DNA of 45,491 nt. Origin: a virus. Made by a program: the position numbers and the translations under genes. Each line of letters begins with the position of its first letter. Within the stretch, counting starts at the first letter, position 1. Of this stretch, positions 39,536-45,268 are shown piece after piece. Location: the IMG/VR virus record IMGVR_UViG_3300024429_000004, positions 1-45,491 of that record; one strand, given 5' to 3'. Below the pieces are notes generated by a model, which was given only the letters and a program-made list of their open reading frames with translations, was not told the origin of the DNA and did no database searches.

Positions 39536-40086
39536 TGACTGAGGGGCAGGTACAACTGGCGATCTACTGGCGACGGCGCAGTGCGCGGCTGGTCATGCCG
39601 AACTACACACCCGCCGGGTGGTGGGAATGTGATATGTTTGTCGTCATGCGGTCTGGCTATTGGCATGAGTTCGAGATCAAGCTGACGGCCACCGATCTTC
39701 GGGCGGACGAACAGAAGGTCCGACAGGGGCGAGCCTGCTTCTACACCGGTCGGTCTCCGCCAAAACGATGGAAGTATTCCCAGCTCGCGGCGGGCGACCC
39801 CAAGGGGCCATCCCGCTTCACCTACGTCGTGCCACAGGCGTTGGCAGAGGAGAAGTTCCCCGATTGGGCGGGCATTATGCACGCCAACCAGAACGAGAAC
39901 GGCAAGATCTACCTGGAGGAAGTCCGGCGGCCACCGGCCTTACACCGGCACAAGGTCGATCAGCGGGTGATCGAGCACGCGCGCGGCGTCTGCTACTACA
40001 GGATGTGGAACGAGCGGCTACGGGCTGAAACGCTGGCTGACGACCGGCACAAGGCGGCGGTGGAAAGGAGCCAAAGCGATGAGTAA
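39535..40086 (+). CDS. PD-(D/E)XK nuclease-like protein 2 (MmcB-type)
   Basis: The 183-residue protein has NYTPAGWWECDMFVV with D33, then WHEFEIKLTATDLRADEQK with E47 and K49, followed by a basic YTGRSPPKRWKYSQ region. This matches a widespread phage/bacterial nuclease group related to MmcB. It is adjacent to nuclease 1 and to a RuvC-like gene, forming a compact DNA-processing cluster. Confidence 0.78.
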   Translation: MTEGQVQLAIYWRRRSARLVMPNYTPAGWWECDMFVVMRSGYWHEFEIKLTATDLRADEQKVRQGRACFYTGRSPPKRWKYSQLAAGDPKGPSRFTYVVPQALAEEKFPDWAGIMHANQNENGKIYLEEVRRPPALHRHKVDQRVIEHARGVCYYRMWNERLRAETLADDRHKAAVERSQSDE

Positions 40087-40627
40087 GCTTCCCACCATCC
40101 GTCTCCTCGGCGTAGACCCATCATCAACCCGCACCGGCTGTGTCATTATGAGCAGCCCGACCGAGATTGAGGACGCAACAATATGCCGTCCTTGTGATGC
40201 GAAGGCATCGCCTTTTGAACGGGCGATGTCGATGGCCACTGACGTAAGGGCGATTATCTGGAACAAACAAATCACCCACGTCGTGATCGAAACGCCAGCT
40301 CTACATGCCCACGGTCATGTTCTGCCTCGCGCCCGAGGCCACGGGCTAGCCATTTACGGGATGGCCGTAGGGGTAATTCTCTACGCCATCGGTGCGGCAA
40401 TTGATTGGCAGAACATGACTGCCCTGCCGGCCGACGAATGGGTAGCCCCCCGCACGTCCAAGGCACGGCGACAGGCGCTAATTGCTGCTGAGTTCCCGGC
40501 CTACCGCACGATCATGGATGCGGGCAAAGACCCCGGTCGCGATATATCTGATGCGATTGGACTGTGTGTGTGGTGGCGGGGCCAGAGACAGAAAGAACAG
40601 GCGTTACGGGAGGTCCAAGATGAATAG
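40079..40627 (+). CDS. RuvC-like Holliday-junction resolvase
   Basis: The 182-residue product follows the RuvC/RNase H pattern with D13 (LLGVDPSSTRTG), E71 (VVIETP), and D155/D158 (GRDISDAIGL). Length is normal. It overlaps the upstream nuclease and would resolve branched DNA before packaging, consistent with the recombination-type helicase and nucleases upstream. Confidence 0.88.
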   Translation: MSKLPTIRLLGVDPSSTRTGCVIMSSPTEIEDATICRPCDAKASPFERAMSMATDVRAIIWNKQITHVVIETPALHAHGHVLPRARGHGLAIYGMAVGVILYAIGAAIDWQNMTALPADEWVAPRTSKARRQALIAAEFPAYRTIMDAGKDPGRDISDAIGLCVWWRGQRQKEQALREVQDE

Positions 40628-40913
40628 ACCCAACAAGCTGTATGCGTTTGCGGTAGGTGATGAGCCCAATGGTCCTGCTGTGGCGGTGTATTTGACCAGT
40701 AGACCCCCTACGTGGTTTAAGGATTTCCATGAATGGCAAGCTGACATACACAATGAGGGCGTGGTGGGCAGTCTGGACCCCTGGCTATTCGCTGCCCTTT
40801 TCCCCCATGCTGGTGATATGGACGACAAGCGGCGCTTGCTTACGTTCGATGCTCACAGCCTGAAGCTGTTGAAGTCGTATTACCACAAGACCGCAACGGA
40901 GCAATCGAGATGA
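40620..40913 (+). CDS. LYAF-domain protein (stand-alone copy)
   Basis: The 97-residue product begins MNRPNKLYAFAVGD and continues VAVYLTSRPPTWFKDFHEWQ, then PWLFAALFP, then LLTFDAHSLKLLKSY. These positions match the C-terminal half of the zinc-finger protein at 36290-36763, so the two are paralogs. It overlaps RuvC and the next gene, indicating close co-expression. Unknown function. Confidence 0.55.
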   Translation: MNRPNKLYAFAVGDEPNGPAVAVYLTSRPPTWFKDFHEWQADIHNEGVVGSLDPWLFAALFPHAGDMDDKRRLLTFDAHSLKLLKSYYHKTATEQSR

Positions 40914-41158
40914 AACGGGTGAGGTGGGTTAAAAAGCGTTGTATCGGATACAGCTCTTACGCTACGGCGAAGCTGGGAAACTTACGCTTCTGTGTCAAGC
41001 GCACCAAAGGCACTCCAGTATTCCGTGGGGAGGCTACCTCGACAGAATCTCATATCTTCTTGCTATTAGTATATTGCCCCACAGCCCTGGCGGCCAAGCG
41101 AGCTATCGTAAGAGACACCCGCGAGTTCTTGGAGGAAGCACTGGAGACCCTGAGGTGA
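40910..41158 (+). CDS. Hypothetical protein (82 aa)
   Basis: The start is ATG 40910, overlapping the preceding stop. The product has a basic N-terminus, a central SHIFLLLVYCPTALAAKRAIV stretch that is amphipathic rather than a clear TM, and a C-terminal acidic helix. Its stop overlaps a GTG start. No family recognised. Confidence 0.45.
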   Translation: MKRVRWVKKRCIGYSSYATAKLGNLRFCVKRTKGTPVFRGEATSTESHIFLLLVYCPTALAAKRAIVRDTREFLEEALETLR

Positions 41159-41373
41159 CGACCACAACGACCTATCGGGTGGAAGAGAGACAACCGTGGT
41201 GGCCTGAAGGGAAGTGGGCACAAGGTTGTGTGTCTGTCCGTGATTGTACTGCTCTTGCGTCTGTGCGAAGGCGGTGTGAATGGATGTATAACCGCGAGAC
41301 CCTGCGGAGCTGTGTTCGCATTATCGAAATCAAAACGACCGAGACGATAGTGCAGGGGCTGAGAGTGGAGTAA
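41155..41373 (+). CDS. Hypothetical protein (72 aa)
   Basis: GTG 41155 overlaps the previous TGA. The product is Thr/Trp-rich at the N-terminus (MTTTTTYRVEERQPWWPEG), then has RDCTALASVRRRCEWMYN and a final strand-helix. Cysteines are not arranged as a zinc site. Unknown. Confidence 0.45.
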   Translation: MTTTTTYRVEERQPWWPEGKWAQGCVSVRDCTALASVRRRCEWMYNRETLRSCVRIIEIKTTETIVQGLRVE

Positions 41374-41396
41374 CGACCTGACAAAGGAGCGTTTGG

Positions 41397-41618
41397 ATGT
41401 ATGACGATGCAAGGGCAGAGCTTAAGGAACGGGACAACGACTGCGAGAGGCTGCAAGTCCAGCTCACAGCTCAACGGCAGGTGATTGAGGCGGCGTGTCA
41501 CTATGTGGTGATGTGCGATAATACAGAGAGCGTTGATAGTCCGAAGGTACATGTGGCCCTGCGTCGTCTGCGGGACGCCGTTCGCGAGTACCAAGAAAAG
41601 GTTAAAGGGAAGACCTAA
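41397..41618 (+). CDS. Small coiled-coil protein (73 aa)
   Basis: The 73-residue product has heptads over most of its length (ARAELKERDNDCERLQVQLT, then VALRRLRDAVREYQEK). It starts behind AAAGGAG. Such short coiled coils often act as assembly factors or inhibitors, but no function is visible. Confidence 0.45.
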   Translation: MYDDARAELKERDNDCERLQVQLTAQRQVIEAACHYVVMCDNTESVDSPKVHVALRRLRDAVREYQEKVKGKT

Positions 41619-41634
41619 CAAAGGAGTTTGAACG

Positions 41635-42264
41635 ATGGTCAAAAGACTAATCCTAGCGTGTGTGCTGTTGCTGGCAGTGACCCTGTCGGCCTCAGCCCAA
41701 CAGATGAGATTGACAATCGAGCGCAAGGCCGATGTGATCGTTGGCAGGGAAGCGTGCTTCCACCTTGTCGCCACCCCGGTGGGGGAGCCGGTGAAGGTCA
41801 CGGCCATCAAGGTGGTGGTGAATTTTGACCCGACGATCCTGAAGTTCTTAGCCGTCGAGCCGGCCGACATCGGATGGGGCATCACGGCCGTCGGCGCGGA
41901 CGGCACGAAGTCGCACGAGGACCTGGTCAAGGAGGGGGTATCCCTATTCATGGCCGTGCTGTTCGACCGGAGCAATCCCCATGCGAGCTTCACACCGGCG
42001 GAGGGCGGTAGCGTCCTGTTGACGTACCGATTTCGTGTACTCAGAGAAGCCAAGTATTCGGCAGTGCGGATCAGCCCGTCTTACGGCAAAGACACCGGTC
42101 ACTGGCGGACGATGGTCCAGTCCGTCATCCTTGTCGGCGACCGCAGCGAACCGATCGACGTGATGATCCCGTTGGACGCTCAGGCATTATGTGCGCGCCC
42201 GATGGATGGTCGGGTGACACCCAGGGACCTAATCAAGGCACGTCAGGCGGATGTGCCGTGGTGA
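41635..42264 (+). CDS. Secreted cohesin-like protein
   Basis: The 209-residue protein has a clear Sec signal peptide ending ASAQQ near residue 22. Residues about 23-185 show the cohesin / immunoglobulin-like pattern: VTAIKVVVNFDPTILKFLAV, then VSLFMAVLFDRS, then SVLLTYRFRVL, and a final strand region. It shares layout and key segments with the leftward protein at 23782-24492. Cohesins anchor enzymes to surface complexes, so this may alter the host cell surface or compete with host cohesin-dockerin pairs. Being in the lytic operon rather than a prophage moron makes it unusual. Confidence 0.72.
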   Translation: MVKRLILACVLLLAVTLSASAQQMRLTIERKADVIVGREACFHLVATPVGEPVKVTAIKVVVNFDPTILKFLAVEPADIGWGITAVGADGTKSHEDLVKEGVSLFMAVLFDRSNPHASFTPAEGGSVLLTYRFRVLREAKYSAVRISPSYGKDTGHWRTMVQSVILVGDRSEPIDVMIPLDAQALCARPMDGRVTPRDLIKARQADVPW

Positions 42265-42268
42265 TGTT

Positions 42269-42499
42269 ATGAAAACTCCACCACACCTACGATTGGTTGA
42301 CGCCGATCGCTTAAAGGTACAGATCCAGTTTGAGCCACGGGATATGTGGATTGGTCTGTTCTGGCGAGTGACGAGGGATGTGCCGGCCCCGGCGAGCATT
42401 GTCCATTTATATGTGTGTCTAATCCCGTGTTTCCCCTTGCATCTTACGTGGCTACGGGACGGAGACGCAACTGCCGCCCGCAAGGCGGGGGTGCCGTGA
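42269..42499 (+). CDS. Conserved small phage protein (76 aa)
   Basis: The 76-residue product (ATG 42269) contains RDMWIGLFWRVTRD, then VHLYVCLIPCFPLHLTWLR, a pattern of hydrophobic/basic strands found in several phage early proteins. The hydrophobic portion is too broken by charges and prolines to be a confident TM. Its stop overlaps the next membrane gene. Confidence 0.5.
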   Translation: MKTPPHLRLVDADRLKVQIQFEPRDMWIGLFWRVTRDVPAPASIVHLYVCLIPCFPLHLTWLRDGDATAARKAGVP

Positions 42500-42729
42500 T
42501 GATGATCTGCCTGCCGATCGCTGTCGCGCTCTGCCTGCTCTTGCTTGCTCTTGTACTACTCGGGTGGGATCGACCGGGCCTGCTCTTCTTGATCGCGTTG
42601 GCTAGCCTGGTGGGGGGACTAATTTATGGCCACTACTATCCGGCGTATTGGGTAGTGGCGGTCACTCTGTACTTTAGTGTCGCACTCGTGATGGGCGCGG
42701 CGGCGTTCTGGGCCAAGCTCAGTGATTAG
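42499..42729 (+). CDS. Small three-TM membrane protein (holin candidate)
   Basis: The 76-residue product has three hydrophobic segments: CLPIAVALCLLLLALVLLGW, then LLFLIALASLVGGLIYG, then VVAVTLYFSVALVMGAAAFW, with few charges, resembling a class I holin in topology. It is followed by a broken gene for another small membrane protein. Without an endolysin nearby the lysis role is only a suggestion; a membrane-remodelling moron is the alternative. Confidence 0.6.
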   Translation: MMICLPIAVALCLLLLALVLLGWDRPGLLFLIALASLVGGLIYGHYYPAYWVVAVTLYFSVALVMGAAAFWAKLSD

Positions 42730-42750
42730 GCGACCTACCTGGAGCACCAT

Positions 42751-42898
42751 ATGGTCTCGACCTGGATGATGATCGCCCTAGCGATTGCGTACGCTGATCG
42801 TTCTTGCCGCTGCGTGTGAGCGGGATTGGTCGCGTGCTTTGTATTTCGTCGGGGCGATCCTGATTACCGTGGCGATACTGTGGATGGGGCATAAGTGA
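42751..42898 (+). pseudogene. Frameshifted small membrane protein gene
   Basis: From ATG 42751 the frame reads MVSTWMMIALAIA and stops early at 42819. A second frame (42788-42898) continues naturally: RTLIVLAAACERDW, then YFVGAILITVAILWMGHK. Joining them needs a one-base shift near 42785-42790. The joined product would be a typical small phage membrane protein, so this is either a recent frameshift mutation or an assembly error. A TTG at 42785 could also start the second part alone. Confidence 0.5.
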
Positions 42899-42907
42899 GG
42901 TAAGGCG

Positions 42908-43141
42908 ATGAGTAAAGCAATGACCGTTGACGATGCGGAGGCGGCTCTTCGGCTGGCAGCTATTGAGTACGCGGCAGCGCGCAGAGCATGGTGTCGCAGC
43001 CAGAGTAGTGGCCAGCCATCGCTTAGTTTGCGGAGGGATTCCATAGAAGAATTGCACCATCTAGGCCGCGTAGCCCGTGCGTATTGCGATGTGATGGAGG
43101 AGCAAACTGAGGGCAAAGGGGAGGAGTCCGATGAGAGCTAA
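42908..43141 (+). CDS. Hypothetical helical protein (77 aa)
   Basis: The 77-residue product has a clean helical N-terminal domain (VDDAEAALRLAAIEYAAARRAW), a basic middle and an acidic C-terminal end. It is coupled to the next gene by overlap (GATGAGAG). No family recognised. Confidence 0.45.
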   Translation: MSKAMTVDDAEAALRLAAIEYAAARRAWCRSQSSGQPSLSLRRDSIEELHHLGRVARAYCDVMEEQTEGKGEESDES

Positions 43142-43322
43142 GGTCAATATCCCGCTGTGGATGAATGCCATGATCTGCGACGAGATGATGGAATACTGCA
43201 AGGTCCACGGCGTGTTACCGACCGACTTGGTCTACCCCGCTGACAAGGACAGGAAAACGGTTGAGGTCCGCTGGGGGCTGATCAAATGGATGCACGAGAC
43301 GTTCGCCTACAAACGCGCTTAA
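43131..43322 (+). CDS. Hypothetical protein (63 aa)
   Basis: The 63-residue product begins MRAKVNIPLWMNAMICDEMMEYCK and ends LIKWMHETFAYKRA, short alternating strands and helices. In the same frame directly after the TAA, an apparently helix-turn-helix reading frame continues (43323-43532), raising the possibility of an ancestral longer protein. No family recognised. Confidence 0.45.
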   Translation: MRAKVNIPLWMNAMICDEMMEYCKVHGVLPTDLVYPADKDRKTVEVRWGLIKWMHETFAYKRA

Positions 43323-43532
43323 CCGGGCCGACCTGCACAATTCGCGCTTGCGACGTCAGAAACGGCGATACTGGGTAAGTGGCCCTCGGTCTCGCATCCG
43401 GTGATCGAGCGCATCCTGCGGATAGACCAAAGTACGGTCGCTCATGCGCGAAAGAAGATGCGGAAATGCGAAGCGGCTGAGGCGGCGATGCAGTTACACG
43501 AGATGGCCGTGCGGGATGGAGAGTGTGGGTGA
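43323..43532 (+). pseudogene. HTH-like reading frame without a normal start
   Basis: After the TAA at 43320-43322 the same frame stays open for 69 codons to TGA 43530-43532. It contains WPSVSHPVIERILRIDQSTV, a good helix-turn-helix pattern, followed by a basic helix and an acidic end. The only plausible start inside it is GTG 43401, which would keep 43 residues and lose the first helix. It may be a remnant, a readthrough product of the upstream gene, or use a rare start. Confidence 0.4.
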
Positions 43533-43535
43533 ACA

Positions 43536-43742
43536 ATGAATGAGAAGATATGCCGTGTCTGTCGGTGGTATGAACAGCTCAATCCTAACGACCCGAACCC
43601 TTTCGGTCTGTGTCATCGTTATCCGCCTTTTGTGTTTTTCGGTGATGACCCGGAGGACTACGTGGCGTGGCCTGAAGTAGAGCAGTCGGATTGGTGTGGC
43701 GAGTGGGCGAAGAGTGATGAAGAGAATACTGAGCTCGAATGA
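43536..43742 (+). CDS. Phage cysteine/aromatic small protein (68 aa)
   Basis: The 68-residue product has CRVCRWYEQLN, then LCHRYPPFVFF, then WPEVEQSDWCGEW. This four-cysteine pattern with the WP...DWCGEW ending is common in small phage proteins that probably bind zinc. The next gene starts inside its end (ATGA). Function unknown. Confidence 0.6.
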   Translation: MNEKICRVCRWYEQLNPNDPNPFGLCHRYPPFVFFGDDPEDYVAWPEVEQSDWCGEWAKSDEENTELE

Positions 43743-44038
43743 CCGACCTTCCCCACATGCTGACCGTCCGCCAGGTTGCGGAGACCCTGCACCGCCGACC
43801 ACAGTACGTCCGCGACCTGATCCAGGGCGGTCAGCTCCGGGCTACGCGCATTGGCCCCCGCGGCGAGTGGTTGGTGTTCGCGGATTCGGTGTGGGTCTTG
43901 CTCGGCGTTTCGATTCGGAAGCAACGGAAGCCGCAGTCTTACTATGATCGGCGGGCGGCACTTGCAAGGGCGAGACGAGGCTACGTGCCACGTGCCGAGC
44001 GCGAGCGTCACGCACTTGTGCGTAAATCTGGACGATAG
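43739..44038 (+). CDS. Excisionase-like HTH protein
   Basis: The 99-residue protein has a MerR/Xis-type winged HTH near the N-terminus: MLTVRQVAETLHRRPQYVRDLIQ, then GQLRATRIGPRGEWLV. A basic C-terminal tail follows. It is adjacent and convergent to the integrase gene, and its 3' part overlaps the integrase end on the opposite strand for 197 bp, so expression of one would produce antisense RNA to the other. This fits a recombination-directionality factor that controls excision. Confidence 0.7.
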   Translation: MTDLPHMLTVRQVAETLHRRPQYVRDLIQGGQLRATRIGPRGEWLVFADSVWVLLGVSIRKQRKPQSYYDRRAALARARRGYVPRAERERHALVRKSGR

Positions 44039-44909
44039 ACAGGTCACGATGTCCGAGCGCAGCGGCCACATCCGATATATCGCATCCCTGATCCAGCATC
44101 GTTTGAGCACGGGTATGCCGGAGCGAATAGATCGTTTGCAGACCGTGCCGTTGAAGGATCGACCGAAGCCCCGCTACGGTGTAGGGCTTGCCGAGTTGGC
44201 TGCGGAAAACGTATCCGGTCCGTGTAGGAACGGTTCGCAGAACGGCTATCGCGTCGGGTGACAGATACAACGTGCGTGCGGTACCTGTCCGTGCGGTCTT
44301 ATGCTTGCCAAGTACGCAAACGGCTCGCGGCAATTGTACGTCTTCCCATCGCAATCCAACGGCTTCACCAGGACGGGCGCCAGTTTCCAAGATGAAGCGT
44401 AGAACATTGCGGGCCCGTTCCGGCAGGCTGGCAAAGGTCGCCATCAATTCCGCCGGCCGGGCATCGCGTGGTCGAACGAGCGGTTTGGGAAGATTGGGCG
44501 CCTCCGGTAGTGTCGCCAAATAGTCGTTTTTGATGCACCACCGCAGAACGCGAGTGGCAAGCCGGACCTTGTGGCGGATGGTGCTGGCGGCTTGCTTTTG
44601 TCGCCTGAGGTGACGTGTGTATTTGGCCAGATGGTCCAACCCAAGGCGATCGAGTTCCGTGGTGCCAGCAAAGTCGTCCCAGGCATTCAGTATCCAAACC
44701 TCCCACTTACCGCCGTAGATGAGTTGCCAGGCGGCGATAGCCTCGGCGACGGTCTCAGGTCGGTCGGTGGGCGCCTCGTGGCCTACGATCTCGCCGAACC
44801 GGCGATATGCCTGGGCCATTTTGGTTCCGAGGTAGTATTTCCGGTTTCGATACCGGCAGAACCACGAATTCCGGGACTTGTCGTATCGTGGTTGCGATGT
44901 CCAGCCCAT
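43842..44909 (-). CDS. int: Tyrosine site-specific integrase
   Basis: The 355-residue recombinase has an arm-binding N-terminus, a SAM-like core-binding domain (about 55-140) and a catalytic domain with R179 (GARPGEAVG), a Lys at 202-204, R264 and H287 (YSLRHTR, LGHRDL), and the nucleophile Y296 (QIYAQV). The usual first His of the HxxR box is Tyr261. I take ATG at 44907-44909 as start, because TTG 44978 lies within the promoter (44949-44978). It reads away from attP, which is 94 bp upstream, and integrates at tRNA-Pro. Its last 59 residues are basic/disordered and antisense to the excisionase gene. Confidence 0.9.
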   Translation of the reverse strand: MGWTSQPRYDKSRNSWFCRYRNRKYYLGTKMAQAYRRFGEIVGHEAPTDRPETVAEAIAAWQLIYGGKWEVWILNAWDDFAGTTELDRLGLDHLAKYTRHLRRQKQAASTIRHKVRLATRVLRWCIKNDYLATLPEAPNLPKPLVRPRDARPAELMATFASLPERARNVLRFILETGARPGEAVGLRWEDVQLPRAVCVLGKHKTARTGTARTLYLSPDAIAVLRTVPTRTGYVFRSQLGKPYTVAGLRSILQRHGLQTIYSLRHTRAQTMLDQGCDISDVAAALGHRDLSIVQIYAQVRDARARHVARSLVSPLQVPPADHSKTAASVASESKRRARPTPNPRTPTTRRGGQCA

Positions 44910-44948
44910 AATCAAGCGTCCGAGTCGACGGCTAAGCGCCCGATGCTT

Positions 44949-44978
44949 AGTATACCATACGCCGGATGTCTGTTGCAA
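44949..44978 (-). promoter_or_regulatory. Integrase promoter
   Basis: On the minus strand, TTGCAA (44973-44978) and TATACT (44949-44954) are separated by 18 bases and sit 40-70 bases upstream of the integrase ATG. The TTGCAA overlaps one of the arm-type repeats of attP, so Int binding could repress its own promoter. Confidence 0.6.
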
Positions 44979-45002
44979 CCCCTTGTCAGATAAAGACTTA
45001 TG

Positions 45003-45049
45003 TCGGGGCGACTGGATTCGAACCAGCGACCTCTTGACCCCCAGTCAAG
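45003..45049 (-). other. 3' half of tRNA-Pro(GGG), attP core
   Basis: On the minus strand the sequence reads CTTGA, loop CTGGGGG, TCAAG (anticodon stem-loop with anticodon GGG), a short variable loop, GCTGG-TTCGAAT-CCAGT (T arm), and CGCCCCG plus A (3' acceptor strand). The 5' acceptor strand and D arm are absent. This is the segment that restores a host tRNA-Pro gene after integration. Confidence 0.85.
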
Positions 45050-45053
45050 CCCC

Positions 45054-45069
45054 CGTTTCACGTGAAACA
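45054..45069. promoter_or_regulatory. parS: parS-like palindrome (ParB-binding site)
   Basis: CGTTTCACGTGAAACA matches the chromosomal parS consensus TGTTTCACGTGAAACA at 15 of 16 positions and contains its full 14-bp palindrome. A 14-bp exact match is expected about once in several thousand such genomes by chance. No ParA or ParB gene is present in the window. It lies 4 bp from the tRNA-Pro core of attP. Confidence 0.7.
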
Positions 45070-45107
45070 TTTTACAACCCCTTGCCTCATAGGGGTTTAC
45101 GTGTTAG

Positions 45108-45113
45108 TATACT
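45108..45113 (+). promoter_or_regulatory. -10 element before the structured leader
   Basis: TATACT at 45108-45113 is a near-consensus -10 hexamer located so that transcription would start at about 45121, the first base pair of the hairpin at 45122. The -35 region is weak (TTGCCT at 45082-45087 is 20 bases away), so activation by a phage factor may be needed. Confidence 0.45.
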
Positions 45114-45121
45114 TTGTGTAG

Positions 45122-45186
45122 ACTCGGTCGCTCGGTATTGTCAGACGGCCCATCAGGGCGGGAGATTGACGGGCAAGCGACCGAGT
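45122..45186 (+). ncRNA. Nested stem-loop leader or small RNA
   Basis: ACTCGGTCGCT (45122-45132) pairs perfectly with AGCGACCGAGT (45176-45186). Inside, GTCA/TGAC and GCCC/GGGC (loop ATCA) form further stems, giving a nested 65-nt structure. A second hairpin (CGGCCCC/GGGGCCG) follows at about 45191-45226. It lies at the predicted 5' end of the transcript for the junction-spanning gene, so it may be a riboregulatory leader or a separate RNA. Confidence 0.5.
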
Positions 45187-45268
45187 GCTGGCGGCCCCGC
45201 AGGGTGCCGTCAGGGGCCGTGTAATGGCGCGTGGCGGCCTGAACGCGGGCAGGTGATGTGATGGAACT

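Larger units (their letters stand above)
44976..45084. other. attP: Phage attachment site attP with flanking arm repeats
   Basis: The site comprises a 47-bp tRNA-Pro fragment (45003-45049) as core, flanked by direct repeats CAACCCCTTG at 44976-44985 and 45075-45084. These repeats are at similar distances from the core and are candidates for Int arm-binding sites. The parS-like palindrome (45054-45069) lies between the core and the right arm. The integrase gene begins just to the left. Confidence 0.75.

Noticed and set aside
45003-45049. A functional phage tRNA-Pro gene
   Set aside because: Only the anticodon, T and 3' acceptor parts are present; the D arm and 5' acceptor strand are missing and a parS-like palindrome takes their place, so it is an attP core, not a tRNA gene.
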